From assembly GCA_019120275.1 (NCBI GenBank), contig DWVL01000029.1:1-55440 (forward strand): a stretch of DNA of 55,440 nucleotides. Direction: 5' to 3'. Below are positions 1 through 7,799 of this stretch, piece after piece (within the stretch, counting starts at the first letter, position 1; each line of letters opens with the position of its first letter). The notes under the pieces are model-generated. The model was given only the letters and a program-made list of their open reading frames with translations. It was not told the origin of the DNA and made no database searches. Both the position numbers and the translations under genes were made by a program. The stretch is from Candidatus Mediterraneibacter excrementavium. GTDB taxonomy: Bacteria; Bacillota; Clostridia; Lachnospirales; Lachnospiraceae.

Positions 1-72
1 TACCAGCGAATTATTGATTACATCGAGAATAACCACAACGTTATCCGAGTGATTGAGAACAAGGCAATCTAA
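1..72 (+). CDS. 3' end of an unidentified gene (partial)
   Basis: Frame 1 is open from the window edge to a TAA at 70-72 and encodes 23 residues ending in VIRVIENKAI. It has ordinary codon use and is charged, like the C-terminus of a soluble protein. The family is not recognisable from so short a piece. It reads toward the decapitated collagen-like gene that follows, so it could be the end of an integrase beside its attachment site, but this is inference only. Confidence 0.4.
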   Translation, partial: YQRIIDYIENNHNVIRVIENKAI

Positions 73-117
73 CGGCTTGCCTATTCAACACAAAGGAAAA
101 TCTAATGTTGTGCATAA

Positions 118-642
118 ATAAACGGCTCTACGGGCCCGACAGGTGCAACAGGCGCCACGGGTGCAACAGGCGCTACAGGTGCAACAGGCGCTACAGGTGC
201 AACGGGCACAGCCGCACCGGTCAGTTTCCTCTCCGCCTATGCGACGCCGGCCCAGACCGGAACAAACGGGACGATGCTTGTTTTTGACCGGAACGCTTCC
301 CAGGCTGGGACGGACATTACACATGACCAGAACAGTTCACAGATAACACTCCGGACGCCGGGATACTATAGTGTGTCGTTTAACGGGAATCTCGCGCCGA
401 TATCCGCTTCAACACTTCCGCTTACGATCGGATTATATCTGGAACAGAACAGTACGCCGGTTGCCGGCGCGGCTGCACAGCATACGTTTCAGAATGCCAC
501 GGATTCGACAAATCTGGCGTTCTCACAGATCCTTGACGTAACATCCGTGCCGGCCACGCTTCAGGTAGAGGCGCAGGGCGGCGATTTCGCGTACAGCGGA
601 ATTAATCTGACTGTGCAGAAGATCAGCAGTCAGCCGTCCTGA
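118..642 (+). pseudogene. Collagen-like repeat protein, 5' truncated or frameshifted
   Basis: Frame 1 encodes Gly-X-Thr triplets (GPTGATGATGATG) from about 124 to 210, followed by a roughly 140-residue globular C-terminal domain rich in Ser, Thr and Asn. This is the layout of BclA-type exosporium or surface collagen-like proteins, whose C-terminal domain forms a trimeric C1q/TNF-like head. No ATG, GTG or TTG lies in frame between the in-frame TAA at 115-117 and the repeats; the first in-frame ATG is at 274, inside the globular domain. An ATG at 105 with a purine-rich ribosome site (AAAGGAAAA, 92-100) is in another frame. The gene has therefore lost its N-terminus, carries a small indel in the repeats, or was cut by an insertion. 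The stop is TGA at 640-642. Confidence 0.65.
142..207 (+). repeat. 18-bp tandem repeat coding for Gly-Ala-Thr triplets
   Basis: Three near-identical 18-bp units at 142-159, 160-177 and 178-195, plus a partial unit to 207, encode GATGAT. Such repeats expand and contract by slippage and are also places where assemblies collapse, which bears on the broken reading frame just upstream. Confidence 0.85.
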
Positions 643-648
643 GTGATT

Positions 649-679
649 TTGTCACTGTTCCTTTCAGAGAAAATATGAT
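649..679 (+). promoter_or_regulatory. Possible sigma-A promoter for the ccdA-thioredoxin gene
   Basis: TTGTCA at 649-654 and TATGAT at 674-679 are separated by 19 bp, slightly longer than ideal. It lies about 80 bp upstream of the 760 start. Confidence 0.35.
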
Positions 680-701
680 ATGATGCCTGCAGATATGGAA
701 A

Positions 702-719
702 CCGCGGAGAGATCCGCGG
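702..719 (+). promoter_or_regulatory. GNRA-capped hairpin in the ccdA leader
   Basis: CCGCGGA (702-708) and TCCGCGG (713-719) form a 7-bp stem closed by a GAGA tetraloop. No T-tract follows, so it is more likely a leader stabiliser than a terminator. Confidence 0.4.
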
Positions 720-759
720 CTTCCGCTTCAGCATAACTCAGACAGGAGACAGGAACAGT

Positions 760-2097
760 ATGGGATTTTCAATAGAGACAGGCATATCTGTATTTACGGT
801 ATTTATACAGGGGTTACTAAGCTTTTTTTCACCCTGTGTGCTGCCACTGGTACCTTTATATCTGGGGTATCTTTCCGGAGGATTGAATGAAGGGGTAAGC
901 GCAGCCGAAGGATTCAGCACCGGTCAGGGGATGCCGTCAGGTGTCAGACTGCGTCTGTTTCTGCGCGTACTCTTTTTTACGCTGGGGATCAGCGGAGCGT
1001 TTTTTGTGCTGGGACTGGGAGCATCGGCTGCCGGCAGCTTCTTTGGTGAACACCGGATGCTTTTTGCACGGATCGGAGGGGTGCTGATCATTCTGTTCGG
1101 ACTGTATCAGCTTGGGGTATTCGGGAATTCCCGGGTGCTTGGCGAAGAACACAGGCTTCCGGTCCGGTTTGAGAGGATGACAATGTCGCCGGTTACGGCG
1201 CTGATCATGGGATTTACTTTCAGTTTTGCGTGGACCCCCTGCGTGGGGCCGGCGCTCACCAGCGTCCTTCTGATGGCTGGCAGTGCACAGACCAGCGGGA
1301 CCGGTTTCCTGATGATAGGAGTCTATACGCTCGGATTCATATTGCCGTTTCTGGCAGCAGGGATTTTTACTGCGCAGCTGCTCGGATTTTTCCGCCGCCA
1401 TATGAAAGTGGTGCGGTATACGGTTAAAGTCGGGGGTGTGCTGATGATCCTTATGGGCGCGTTGATGTTCACCGGGAAAATGAATGATATTACGGGATAT
1501 CTGTCAACCGTGCAGACAGACACCACGCAGGAAGGTCAGAACGGACAGGGTGAGGGATCCGGGGAGGATGATCAGAGCAGCCCGCAGAAAGACAGTGGGG
1601 CGGACAGCGGAGCGGATGGCGCGGAGGACGAAAAACGCGCGCTTATGCCGGCGCCTCTGGCAGATCTGGAACTGACGGATCAGTTTGGCAGGACGCATAA
1701 GCTGGAAGATTATAAAGGCAAAGTGATCTTTCTGAATTTCTGGGCCACGTGGTGTGGTCCGTGCCGCAATGAGATGCCGGATATCCAGAAGCTTTACGAA
1801 GAGTATTCTGCTCAGGGAGAAAACGCGGAAGTCGTGATCCTGGGAGTGGCCGGGCCGGATATAGGGCAGGAAGGGTCATCGGATGATATTGCCACTTTTA
1901 TGGAAGAAAACGGGTATACTTATCCGGTCCTTATGGACGAGAGCGCGGAAATGTTTACACAGTACGGAATCTCCGCGTTCCCGACAACGTTTATGATCGA
2001 TCAGGACGGAAATGTATATGGATATGTTCCGGGACAGATGACAGAAGAGATCATGAGGAGTATTATAGATCAGACACTGAACGGCAGCACTTCATAG
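760..2097 (+). CDS. CcdA / thioredoxin (TlpA-ResA) fusion, thiol-disulfide exchange
   Basis: This 445-residue protein joins two redox modules. Residues 1-250 are a polytopic CcdA domain carrying the two intramembrane cysteines that pass electrons across the membrane (C26 in FSPCVLP and C161 in TPCVGP). An acidic, low-complexity linker (about 255-290) follows. The C-terminal TlpA/ResA-type thioredoxin fold has the active site WCGPC, with C332 and C335. The linker and thioredoxin domain should face outside, where they would be re-reduced by the CcdA part in cis and act on extracytoplasmic protein disulfides or as part of peroxide or sulfoxide repair. No cytochrome c genes are nearby. The start is ATG 760 behind a purine-rich AGGAGACAGGA stretch. 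Confidence 0.88.
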   Translation: MGFSIETGISVFTVFIQGLLSFFSPCVLPLVPLYLGYLSGGLNEGVSAAEGFSTGQGMPSGVRLRLFLRVLFFTLGISGAFFVLGLGASAAGSFFGEHRMLFARIGGVLIILFGLYQLGVFGNSRVLGEEHRLPVRFERMTMSPVTALIMGFTFSFAWTPCVGPALTSVLLMAGSAQTSGTGFLMIGVYTLGFILPFLAAGIFTAQLLGFFRRHMKVVRYTVKVGGVLMILMGALMFTGKMNDITGYLSTVQTDTTQEGQNGQGEGSGEDDQSSPQKDSGADSGADGAEDEKRALMPAPLADLELTDQFGRTHKLEDYKGKVIFLNFWATWCGPCRNEMPDIQKLYEEYSAQGENAEVVILGVAGPDIGQEGSSDDIATFMEENGYTYPVLMDESAEMFTQYGISAFPTTFMIDQDGNVYGYVPGQMTEEIMRSIIDQTLNGSTS

Positions 2098-2107
2098 TGC
2101 TGCCGTT
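2080..2107 (+). terminator. Terminator overlapping the stop codon
   Basis: AACGGCAGCACT (2080-2091) and AGTGCTGCCGTT (2096-2107) make a perfect 12-bp stem with a 4-nt loop. The TAG stop at 2095-2097 lies inside the hairpin. The T-run that follows is short (TTT, then C). Confidence 0.75.
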
Positions 2108-2157
2108 TCTGCGATGGCAACAGAGTAAATCTGTCAGTGTGAAAACGGAGGTATCTG

Positions 2158-2166
2158 TGCTATAAT
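2158..2166 (+). promoter_or_regulatory. Extended -10 promoter for the nicotinamidase-like gene
   Basis: TG at 2158-2159 and TATAAT at 2161-2166 form an extended -10 element (TGNTATAAT). No good -35 lies at 17 bp, which is common for extended -10 promoters. The next gene starts about 105 bp downstream. Confidence 0.55.
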
Positions 2167-2272
2167 GAAATGCATAGTGTTCCGCTTTTCTGTATACGAT
2201 CCGCCCGGCACAGAACAGGGCGGGATGCGGTACGGCAGCAGGACCGGATTATGATAGGTGAGGTGAAGATCG

Positions 2273-2800
2273 ATGAATGTACTTGTAGTTGTGGATATGC
2301 AGAAAGATTTTATCGACGGTTCTCTTGGAACAAAGGAAGCAGTGGCGATCGTACCGGCAGTAATCGGGAAAATCCGTGGATTTAACGGACTTGTGATCGC
2401 GACCCGGGATACGCATGGTGCGGATTATCTTGAGACGGAAGAAGGAAAGCATCTTCCGGTTGTCCATTGTGTAAAAGGAACGGTGGGCTGGCAGCTTCAT
2501 CCGGATGTGGAGAAAGCCGTCAGGGAAAAGAAAGAAAGCAGGATCATAGACAAGCCGACATTCGGCAGCGTGGAACTGGGAGAATATTTACGCAGGCTGA
2601 ATGAAAGTGAGCCGATAGATAAGATCACGCTGGTCGGACTCTGCACAGATATCTGTGTGATCTCCAATGCGCTGCTCCTGAAAGCGTATCTGCCGGAAGT
2701 GCCGGTCGAGACGGATCTTTCCTGCTGCGCGGGCGTGACGCCGCAGAGCCATGATCAGGCAGCGGAGGCCATGAAGATGTGTCAGATCGGAATTGTGTGA
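2273..2800 (+). CDS. Nicotinamidase / isochorismatase-family cysteine hydrolase
   Basis: The 175-residue single domain has the catalytic triad of the family: D8 in VVVDMQKDF, K94 in DKPTFGS and the nucleophile C128 in TDICV. A DTH metal-binding motif and a further downstream histidine fit the zinc site of nicotinamidases, which convert nicotinamide to nicotinate for NAD salvage. PncA-type activity is therefore the best guess, although the family also includes other amidases. The start ATG 2273 follows AGGTGAGG. It has its own extended -10 promoter and is the first of three genes read in the same direction with short gaps (52 and 58 bp). Confidence 0.8.
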   Translation: MNVLVVVDMQKDFIDGSLGTKEAVAIVPAVIGKIRGFNGLVIATRDTHGADYLETEEGKHLPVVHCVKGTVGWQLHPDVEKAVREKKESRIIDKPTFGSVELGEYLRRLNESEPIDKITLVGLCTDICVISNALLLKAYLPEVPVETDLSCCAGVTPQSHDQAAEAMKMCQIGIV

Positions 2801-2852
2801 GAAAATCTCTCTCCAGAATCGATAAGAACTATGTTTAGAAAGGAGAAGCATC

Positions 2853-4034
2853 ATGGAAAATTTTCAGTATTACACACCGACAAAAGTTGTATTTGGCAAA
2901 GGAACAGAGGATCTGACCGGTGAACTTGTAAAGGCGCAGGGCTGCCGGAAAGTGCTGGTCCACTACGGGAGCGGCAGCGTTGTACGGAGCGGTCTTCTGG
3001 ACCGGATCTTCCGTTCGCTTGACGCCGCAGGGATTGATTATATTTCGCTGGGCGGTGTGGTGCCCAATCCGAGACTGTCTCTTGTATATGAGGGCATAGA
3101 TCTCTGTAAAAAAGAAAAGGTTGATTTTATCCTTGCGGTGGGAGGCGGCAGTGTGATCGATTCCGCCAAGGCTATTGGATATGGTATGACAAATGACGGT
3201 GATGTGTGGGATTTCTACGACAGGAAGCGTCAGGCTCAGGCATGTCTTCCGATCGGCACGGTGCTGACGATCTCGGCGGCAGGATCGGAGATGAGCAATT
3301 CTTCGGTCATCACGAAGGAGGACGGATGGCTGAAGCGGGGATACAGCAGTGATTATTCACGGCCGAAGTTTGCGGTGATGGATCCGGTGCTGACTATGAC
3401 ACTGCCGAAATATCAGACGGCAAGCGGATGCGTGGACATTATGATGCATACGATGGAACGCTATTTCAACCAGTCTGACAACATGGAACTGACGGACGGC
3501 ATCAGCGAGAATCTGATCCGCACAGTGATGAAGAATGCCCGGATCCTGATGACGGAGCCGGAAAATTATAATGCCAGGGCTGAAGTAATGTGGGCGGGCA
3601 GCCTTTCTCATAACGGACTGACAGAGTGCGGAACAGATGGCGGTGACTGGTCCAGCCATCAGCTGGAGCATGAACTGGGCGGCATGTTCGACGTGGCGCA
3701 CGGTGCAGGCCTGGCGGCTGTATGGGGAAGCTGGGCACGCTATGTCATGGACGCCCGTCCGGAACGTTTTGCACAGTTTGCGGTCAATGTCATGGGTGTG
3801 GATCCGGCAAAAGATGACGCCGGGACAGCGCTCAAAGGGATTGAGGCAATGGAAGACTTTTATCGGTCTATTGATATGCCGGTATGCATCCGCGACATGG
3901 GGATTGAAGTGACGGAAGATCAGCTGAATGAACTGGCTGACAAATGCAGTCATTTTGGAGGCCGGACGCTTGGCGTGGTGAAGAAGCTGACCAGAGACGA
4001 TATGTATCAGATCTATAAAAATGCAAGAGGCTGA
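2853..4034 (+). CDS. Iron-containing alcohol dehydrogenase (butanol dehydrogenase-like)
   Basis: This 393-residue group III alcohol dehydrogenase resembles BdhA and YqhD. It has the nucleotide-binding GGGSVIDSAK motif and the divalent-metal ligands D195 and H199 (VDIMMH), H269 and H283 (spaced 14 residues apart, as in FucO and YqhD). It would reduce aldehydes to alcohols, or the reverse, with NAD(P)H in the cytoplasm and serve as a fermentative electron sink. It begins at ATG 2853 after AGAAAGGAGAAG. It sits between a nicotinamidase-like gene and a nitroreductase, so the three may form a small redox/NAD operon. The true substrate cannot be read from the sequence. Confidence 0.88.
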   Translation: MENFQYYTPTKVVFGKGTEDLTGELVKAQGCRKVLVHYGSGSVVRSGLLDRIFRSLDAAGIDYISLGGVVPNPRLSLVYEGIDLCKKEKVDFILAVGGGSVIDSAKAIGYGMTNDGDVWDFYDRKRQAQACLPIGTVLTISAAGSEMSNSSVITKEDGWLKRGYSSDYSRPKFAVMDPVLTMTLPKYQTASGCVDIMMHTMERYFNQSDNMELTDGISENLIRTVMKNARILMTEPENYNARAEVMWAGSLSHNGLTECGTDGGDWSSHQLEHELGGMFDVAHGAGLAAVWGSWARYVMDARPERFAQFAVNVMGVDPAKDDAGTALKGIEAMEDFYRSIDMPVCIRDMGIEVTEDQLNELADKCSHFGGRTLGVVKKLTRDDMYQIYKNARG

Positions 4035-4092
4035 GCGGCAGCGGAAAAGTCTCGTGCGGGATGTATTTTGATGAAGTGAGGAGAGGTGCATT

Positions 4093-4617
4093 ATGGAGTC
4101 GACATTGAAGGATTTAAAAGAAAGAAGAAGCATTCGTGCTTACAAACAGGAACAGATCAGAGAAGAAGACCTGCGCAAGATCCTGGAGGCCGGAATATAC
4201 GCACCGACCGGAATGGGCATGCAGTCTCCGAAGATTGTTGTCGTACAGGATAAGGAGACACGGGATTATCTTTCGGAACTGAACGACAGATACCTGGGCA
4301 GCGGAAAAGACCCTTTCTACGGCGCGCCGACAGTACTTGTAGTCCTGGCTGCAAGGGATAGAAATACCTGTGTGGAAGACGGGGCGCTCGTCATGGGCAA
4401 TCTGATGAATGCCGCCTATGCTCTGGGTATCGGATCCTGCTGGATCCATCGCGCAAGGGAGGTTTTTGACTCGGCGGAAGGAAAAGCATTGCTTCAAAAA
4501 TGGGGCATCGACGGTGACTATATCGGCGTGGGACATTGTGTGCTCGGATATCCGGCCGATGATGCCGTTCCGCAGGCTAAATCGAGAAAAGATGATTATA
4601 TTGTCTATGCAGGGTGA
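4093..4617 (+). CDS. Nitroreductase-family FMN oxidoreductase
   Basis: The 174-residue protein opens with the RRSIRAY motif typical of FMN-dependent nitroreductases, followed by an APTGMGMQ segment that matches the flavin-phosphate contact, and a GIGSCW helix in the second half. Family members are homodimers that reduce nitroaromatics, quinones or flavins using NAD(P)H. The substrate here is unknown. ATG 4093 is preceded by AGTGAGGAGAGG. Its position 58 bp after the alcohol dehydrogenase suggests co-transcription. Confidence 0.85.
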   Translation: MESTLKDLKERRSIRAYKQEQIREEDLRKILEAGIYAPTGMGMQSPKIVVVQDKETRDYLSELNDRYLGSGKDPFYGAPTVLVVLAARDRNTCVEDGALVMGNLMNAAYALGIGSCWIHRAREVFDSAEGKALLQKWGIDGDYIGVGHCVLGYPADDAVPQAKSRKDDYIVYAG

Positions 4618-4680
4618 TAGGATCTTATGATAATCTTAAGATTTATCCTGGCGGAAACAGTGGCGCAGGCTGTTGTTTGA

Positions 4681-4689
4681 TGGTACAAT
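4681..4689 (+). promoter_or_regulatory. Extended -10 promoter for proA
   Basis: TGG directly before TACAAT (4684-4689) makes an extended -10 element, about 36 bp upstream of the proA start. No clear -35 is visible. Confidence 0.45.
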
Positions 4690-4724
4690 ATAGCACAGTA
4701 AAGTGTGAAAGGAGAGCGCATCAC

Positions 4725-5975
4725 ATGGAAACGTATATGGAAATGCTGACGCGGCGTGCGAAGGAGGCTTCAGTTGAGGCGGCAAAACTTGGAACAGCAG
4801 ATAAGAACAGAGGATTGCTTTCTGTGGCGGATGAACTGACAGCACAGCAGGATATGATCCTTGAAGCAAATGAAAAGGATCTGGAAGCGGCAAAACAGAA
4901 AGGTGTCAAACAGTCGCTGATCGACCGGCTGGCGCTTTCGGAAAAGCGGATCGGTGATATGGCTGAAGGACTGCGGCAGATTGCTGCACTTGATGATCCT
5001 GTCGGCGAAGTCCTGTATATGAAGACACGTCCAAACGGACTGCGGATCGGACAGAAGAGAGTTCCCCTTGGTGTAGTGGGTATAATCTATGAATCCCGTC
5101 CAAACGTGACGGCAGATGCATTTGGCCTCTGTTTTAAGACCGGCAATGCGGTGATTCTGCGCGGCGGCAGTGATGCGATCCATTCCAATCAGGCGATTGT
5201 TCATGCAATCAAGGCGGGATTGCGGAAAGAGCGGCTCTGTCAGGATCTGATCGTGCTGGTAGAAGATACAAGCCGGGAAATCGTTTCCGAGATGATGAAA
5301 ATGCATGGCAGGATCGACGTCCTGATCCCAAGAGGAGGCGCCGGGCTGATCGCCAATGTAGTGGCTAACAGTACAGTTCCGGTGATCGAGACGGGAACCG
5401 GAAACTGTCATATCTATGTGGATGAAACAGCAGATGTGCGGATGGCAGCGGATATTATCGAAAACGCCAAAACACAGCGCATGGGGGTGTGCAATGCCTG
5501 TGAATCCCTGGTTATACACAGCGGGATCGCGGCAGAAGTACTTCCGGCGATCGTGCAGAAACTGAAGAATCACGATGTGGAGATCCGCGGAGATGAACGT
5601 GCACAGGCTCTTTCGGATCAGATAGAACCTGCAGTGGAAGCAGACTGGGGTACAGAATATCTGGATGCTGTGATCTCGGTAAAGATCGTTGATTCCATTG
5701 ATGAGGCTATCGGGCACATTAATAAATATAATACCGGACATTCTGAATCCATCATTACCAGAGATTATGATAATGCGCTGAAATTCCAGGATGAGATTGA
5801 TGCGGCTGCCGTGTATGTAAATGCTTCTACCAGGTTTACCGACGGATTTGAGTTTGGATTTGGTGCAGAAATCGGCATCAGTACACAAAAGCTTCATGCG
5901 AGAGGACCGATGGGGTTGGAAGCGTTGACAACAACGAAATATATTATTTTCGGAAATGGCCAGGTAAGAAAATAG
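4725..5975 (+). CDS. proA: Gamma-glutamyl phosphate reductase
   Basis: ProA reduces gamma-glutamyl phosphate to glutamate semialdehyde in proline synthesis, using NADPH. The 416-residue protein is full length for the family. It has the substrate and nucleotide motifs [14 protein letters not shown] and RGGSDA and the catalytic cysteine C256 in GVCNAC. The reading frame extends upstream to 4614, but ATG 4725 has a strong ribosome site (AAAGGAG at 4708-4714) and matches the usual N-terminus. The partner kinase gene proB is not adjacent here, although the two genes are often paired. A strong terminator follows. Confidence 0.95.
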   Translation: METYMEMLTRRAKEASVEAAKLGTADKNRGLLSVADELTAQQDMILEANEKDLEAAKQKGVKQSLIDRLALSEKRIGDMAEGLRQIAALDDPVGEVLYMKTRPNGLRIGQKRVPLGVVGIIYESRPNVTADAFGLCFKTGNAVILRGGSDAIHSNQAIVHAIKAGLRKERLCQDLIVLVEDTSREIVSEMMKMHGRIDVLIPRGGAGLIANVVANSTVPVIETGTGNCHIYVDETADVRMAADIIENAKTQRMGVCNACESLVIHSGIAAEVLPAIVQKLKNHDVEIRGDERAQALSDQIEPAVEADWGTEYLDAVISVKIVDSIDEAIGHINKYNTGHSESIITRDYDNALKFQDEIDAAAVYVNASTRFTDGFEFGFGAEIGISTQKLHARGPMGLEALTTTKYIIFGNGQVRK

Positions 5976-6013
5976 CAGTTCCCATCCAGGCGCATTTCGT
6001 GGACGGGTAAATC

Positions 6014-6070
6014 AGCACTTGCATAATATACAAAAAAGATGTATTATTATGCAAGTGCTATTATTATTTT
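6014..6070 (+). terminator. Terminator after proA
   Basis: AGCACTTGCATAATA (6014-6028) and its exact complement (6045-6059) form a 15-bp stem with a 16-nt loop. An AT-rich tail with a T-run (6060-6070) follows. Confidence 0.85.
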
Positions 6071-6094
6071 GTGGAGTACAATTCATGGAAAAGC

Positions 6095-6123
6095 TTTACT
6101 TCTGAACCACCGGGGTATATTAT
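6095..6123 (+). promoter_or_regulatory. Sigma-A promoter of the arginine cluster
   Basis: TTTACT (6095-6100) and TATTAT (6118-6123) with a 17-bp spacer lie 42 bp upstream of argC. An unambiguous ArgR box was not found, so arginine control cannot be shown from this sequence. Confidence 0.55.
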
Positions 6124-6164
6124 AAAAAACTGTATGACAGATGAATGATGAAAGGACAGAGACT

Positions 6165-7205
6165 ATGATCAGAGTGGGAATTATCGGAGCTACCGGCTAC
6201 GCAGGCGGTGAACTTGTAAGGATACTGACCGGACATAAAGATGCAGAGATAAAATGGTATGGATCACGCAGCTATGTGGAACAGAAATATGCGGATGTAT
6301 ACAGAAATATGTTTCAGATTGTTGATGCGGCGTGCATGGATGATAATATGGAAGAACTCGCTGAACAGGTGGATGTGATCTTTACCGCGACTCCGCAGGG
6401 ACTGTGTGCATCTCTTGTAAATGAAGAAATCCTTTCAAAGACAAAGATCATTGATCTGAGTGCGGATTTTCGTCTTAAAGATGTGCATATCTATGAGGAG
6501 TGGTACAAGATCGCGCACAAGGCGCCGCAGTTTATAGATGAGGCAGTGTACGGACTGTGTGAGATCAACCGGGAGGATGTAAAAAGGGCAAGACTGGTTG
6601 CCAATCCGGGCTGTTATACGACATGTTCGATCCTGACAGCCTACCCGCTTGCAAAAGAGGGACTGATCGATATGGATACACTGATCATCGATGCCAAATC
6701 CGGAACATCCGGAGCGGGAAGGGGAGCAAAACTCCCGAATCTTTTCTGTGAAGTGAATGAGAATATTAAAGCGTACGGTGTGTCGACACACCGACACACG
6801 CCGGAGATCGAGGAACAGCTGGGGTATGCGGCAGGGGAAAAAGTCGTTCTCAGCTTCACCCCTCATCTGGTGCCTATGAATCGGGGAATTTTGGCAACAG
6901 AATACGCGAAGTTAAAAAAAGATATGGAATGGGAAGATGTAAAGGCTGTTTATGACAAATATTATGCAGCTGAAAAATTTGTCCGTGTATTGGATCAGGA
7001 TGTATGCCCGGAAACAAAGTGGGTTGAAGGCAGCAATTATGTCGATATCGGATTCAAGATTGACCGGCGGACCGGACGAATCATCATGATGGGCGCGATC
7101 GACAATCTGGTAAAAGGAGCGGCAGGACAGGCGGTGCAGAATATGAATCTCATGTTTGGACTGGAGGAAAGCGAAGGTCTCGAACTTGTACCAATGTTCC
7201 CTTAG
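6165..7205 (+). CDS. argC: N-acetyl-gamma-glutamyl-phosphate reductase
   Basis: ArgC carries out the NADPH-dependent third step of arginine synthesis, making N-acetylglutamate semialdehyde. The 346-residue protein starts with the Rossmann motif GATGYAGGEL, has the catalytic cysteine C150 in ANPGCYTT, and an STHRHTPEI segment containing conserved histidines. An in-frame ATG exists at 6141, but ATG 6165 is preferred: it has AAAGGA at 6151-6156 with 8-nt spacing and gives the usual MIRVGIIGATGYAG start. It is the first gene of the argC-GNAT-argJ-argB-argD cluster. The stop at 7203-7205 directly adjoins a REP-like repeat. Confidence 0.96.
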   Translation: MIRVGIIGATGYAGGELVRILTGHKDAEIKWYGSRSYVEQKYADVYRNMFQIVDAACMDDNMEELAEQVDVIFTATPQGLCASLVNEEILSKTKIIDLSADFRLKDVHIYEEWYKIAHKAPQFIDEAVYGLCEINREDVKRARLVANPGCYTTCSILTAYPLAKEGLIDMDTLIIDAKSGTSGAGRGAKLPNLFCEVNENIKAYGVSTHRHTPEIEEQLGYAAGEKVVLSFTPHLVPMNRGILATEYAKLKKDMEWEDVKAVYDKYYAAEKFVRVLDQDVCPETKWVEGSNYVDIGFKIDRRTGRIIMMGAIDNLVKGAAGQAVQNMNLMFGLEESEGLELVPMFP

Positions 7206-7286
7206 GGACGTAGTAAAATTCAATCTGACTACGTCCCGGATTGAGATTTAAGGTGTCCCAGATTGAAAAAAGGGGTGTCCCCAAAT
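7205..7286. repeat. REP-like palindromic repeat, copy 1 (argC-GNAT gap)
   Basis: GGGACGTAGT (7205-7214) pairs with ACTACGTCCC (7228-7237). A second part reads GGTGTCCC at 7252-7259 and GGGGTGTCCCC at 7273-7283. The core GGGACGTAGTAAAATTCAAT (7205-7224) recurs, with one change, in the argJ-argB gap at 9076-9095, so this is a dispersed repeat rather than a plain terminator. GGGGACG-type inverted repeats of this style are known REP elements mobilised by RAYT transposases. No such transposase gene is in the window. Confidence 0.7.
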
Positions 7287-7310
7287 ACAGGAAAGGCAGA
7301 TAATACCGAA

Positions 7311-7757
7311 ATGATACGCACAATGACAATAGATGATTATGAAGAAGTGTATGCTTTATGGAAAAAGATCAGAGGATTTGGAATCCGCAGTATTGATGAT
7401 TCGAGAGATGGTGTAGATCGATTTCTCAAAAGAAATCCGACCACAAGTGTGGTTGCAGTGAAAGACGGAAAGATCATCGGCAGTATCTTGTGCGGACATG
7501 ACGGACGACGCGGCTGTCTTTATCACGTGTGTGTGGATGAAGCATACCGGCGTCATGGTATTGGGCGTGAGATGGTGGTTTATGCGATGAAAGCACTGCA
7601 GGCGGAGAAAATCAATAAAGTTTCTCTTATTGCGTTTACGAAAAACGACATTGGAAATGCATTTTGGAATACCATTGGATGGACGGAACGTCTGGATCTG
7701 AATTATTACGACTTTACTTTAAATGAAGCAAATATTACTGCATTTAATGAGCAGTGA
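7311..7757 (+). CDS. GNAT-family N-acetyltransferase within the arginine cluster
   Basis: This 148-residue acetyl-CoA-dependent acyltransferase has the GNAT motif A region YHVCVDEAYRRHGIGREM (R-x-x-G-I-G) near residues 65-85 and a C-terminal NAFWNTIGW segment typical of motif B. The substrate is not shown by sequence. Its place between argC and argJ suggests glutamate (a short N-acetylglutamate synthase) or a regulatory acetylation role. ATG 7311 begins at the start of the conserved domain, but its ribosome site (AGGAAAGG at 7289-7296) is rather far away. A TTG at 7263 is also in frame, but its extra N-terminus would be made of repeat sequence, so it is less likely. Confidence 0.75.
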   Translation: MIRTMTIDDYEEVYALWKKIRGFGIRSIDDSRDGVDRFLKRNPTTSVVAVKDGKIIGSILCGHDGRRGCLYHVCVDEAYRRHGIGREMVVYAMKALQAEKINKVSLIAFTKNDIGNAFWNTIGWTERLDLNYYDFTLNEANITAFNEQ

Positions 7758-7799
7758 CAGATAGTAAAATTTACAGATAAAAGAAAGCGGGGGATATTC

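Noticed and set aside
2853-4617. Antisense protein of 258 residues at 3357-4133 (minus)
   Set aside because: It runs opposite the alcohol dehydrogenase, whose metal and nucleotide motifs are intact. No promoter or ribosome site supports the antisense frame.
6060-6165. ArgR operator before argC
   Set aside because: Only one half-like ATTCAT was seen. A palindromic ARG box could not be supported by eye.
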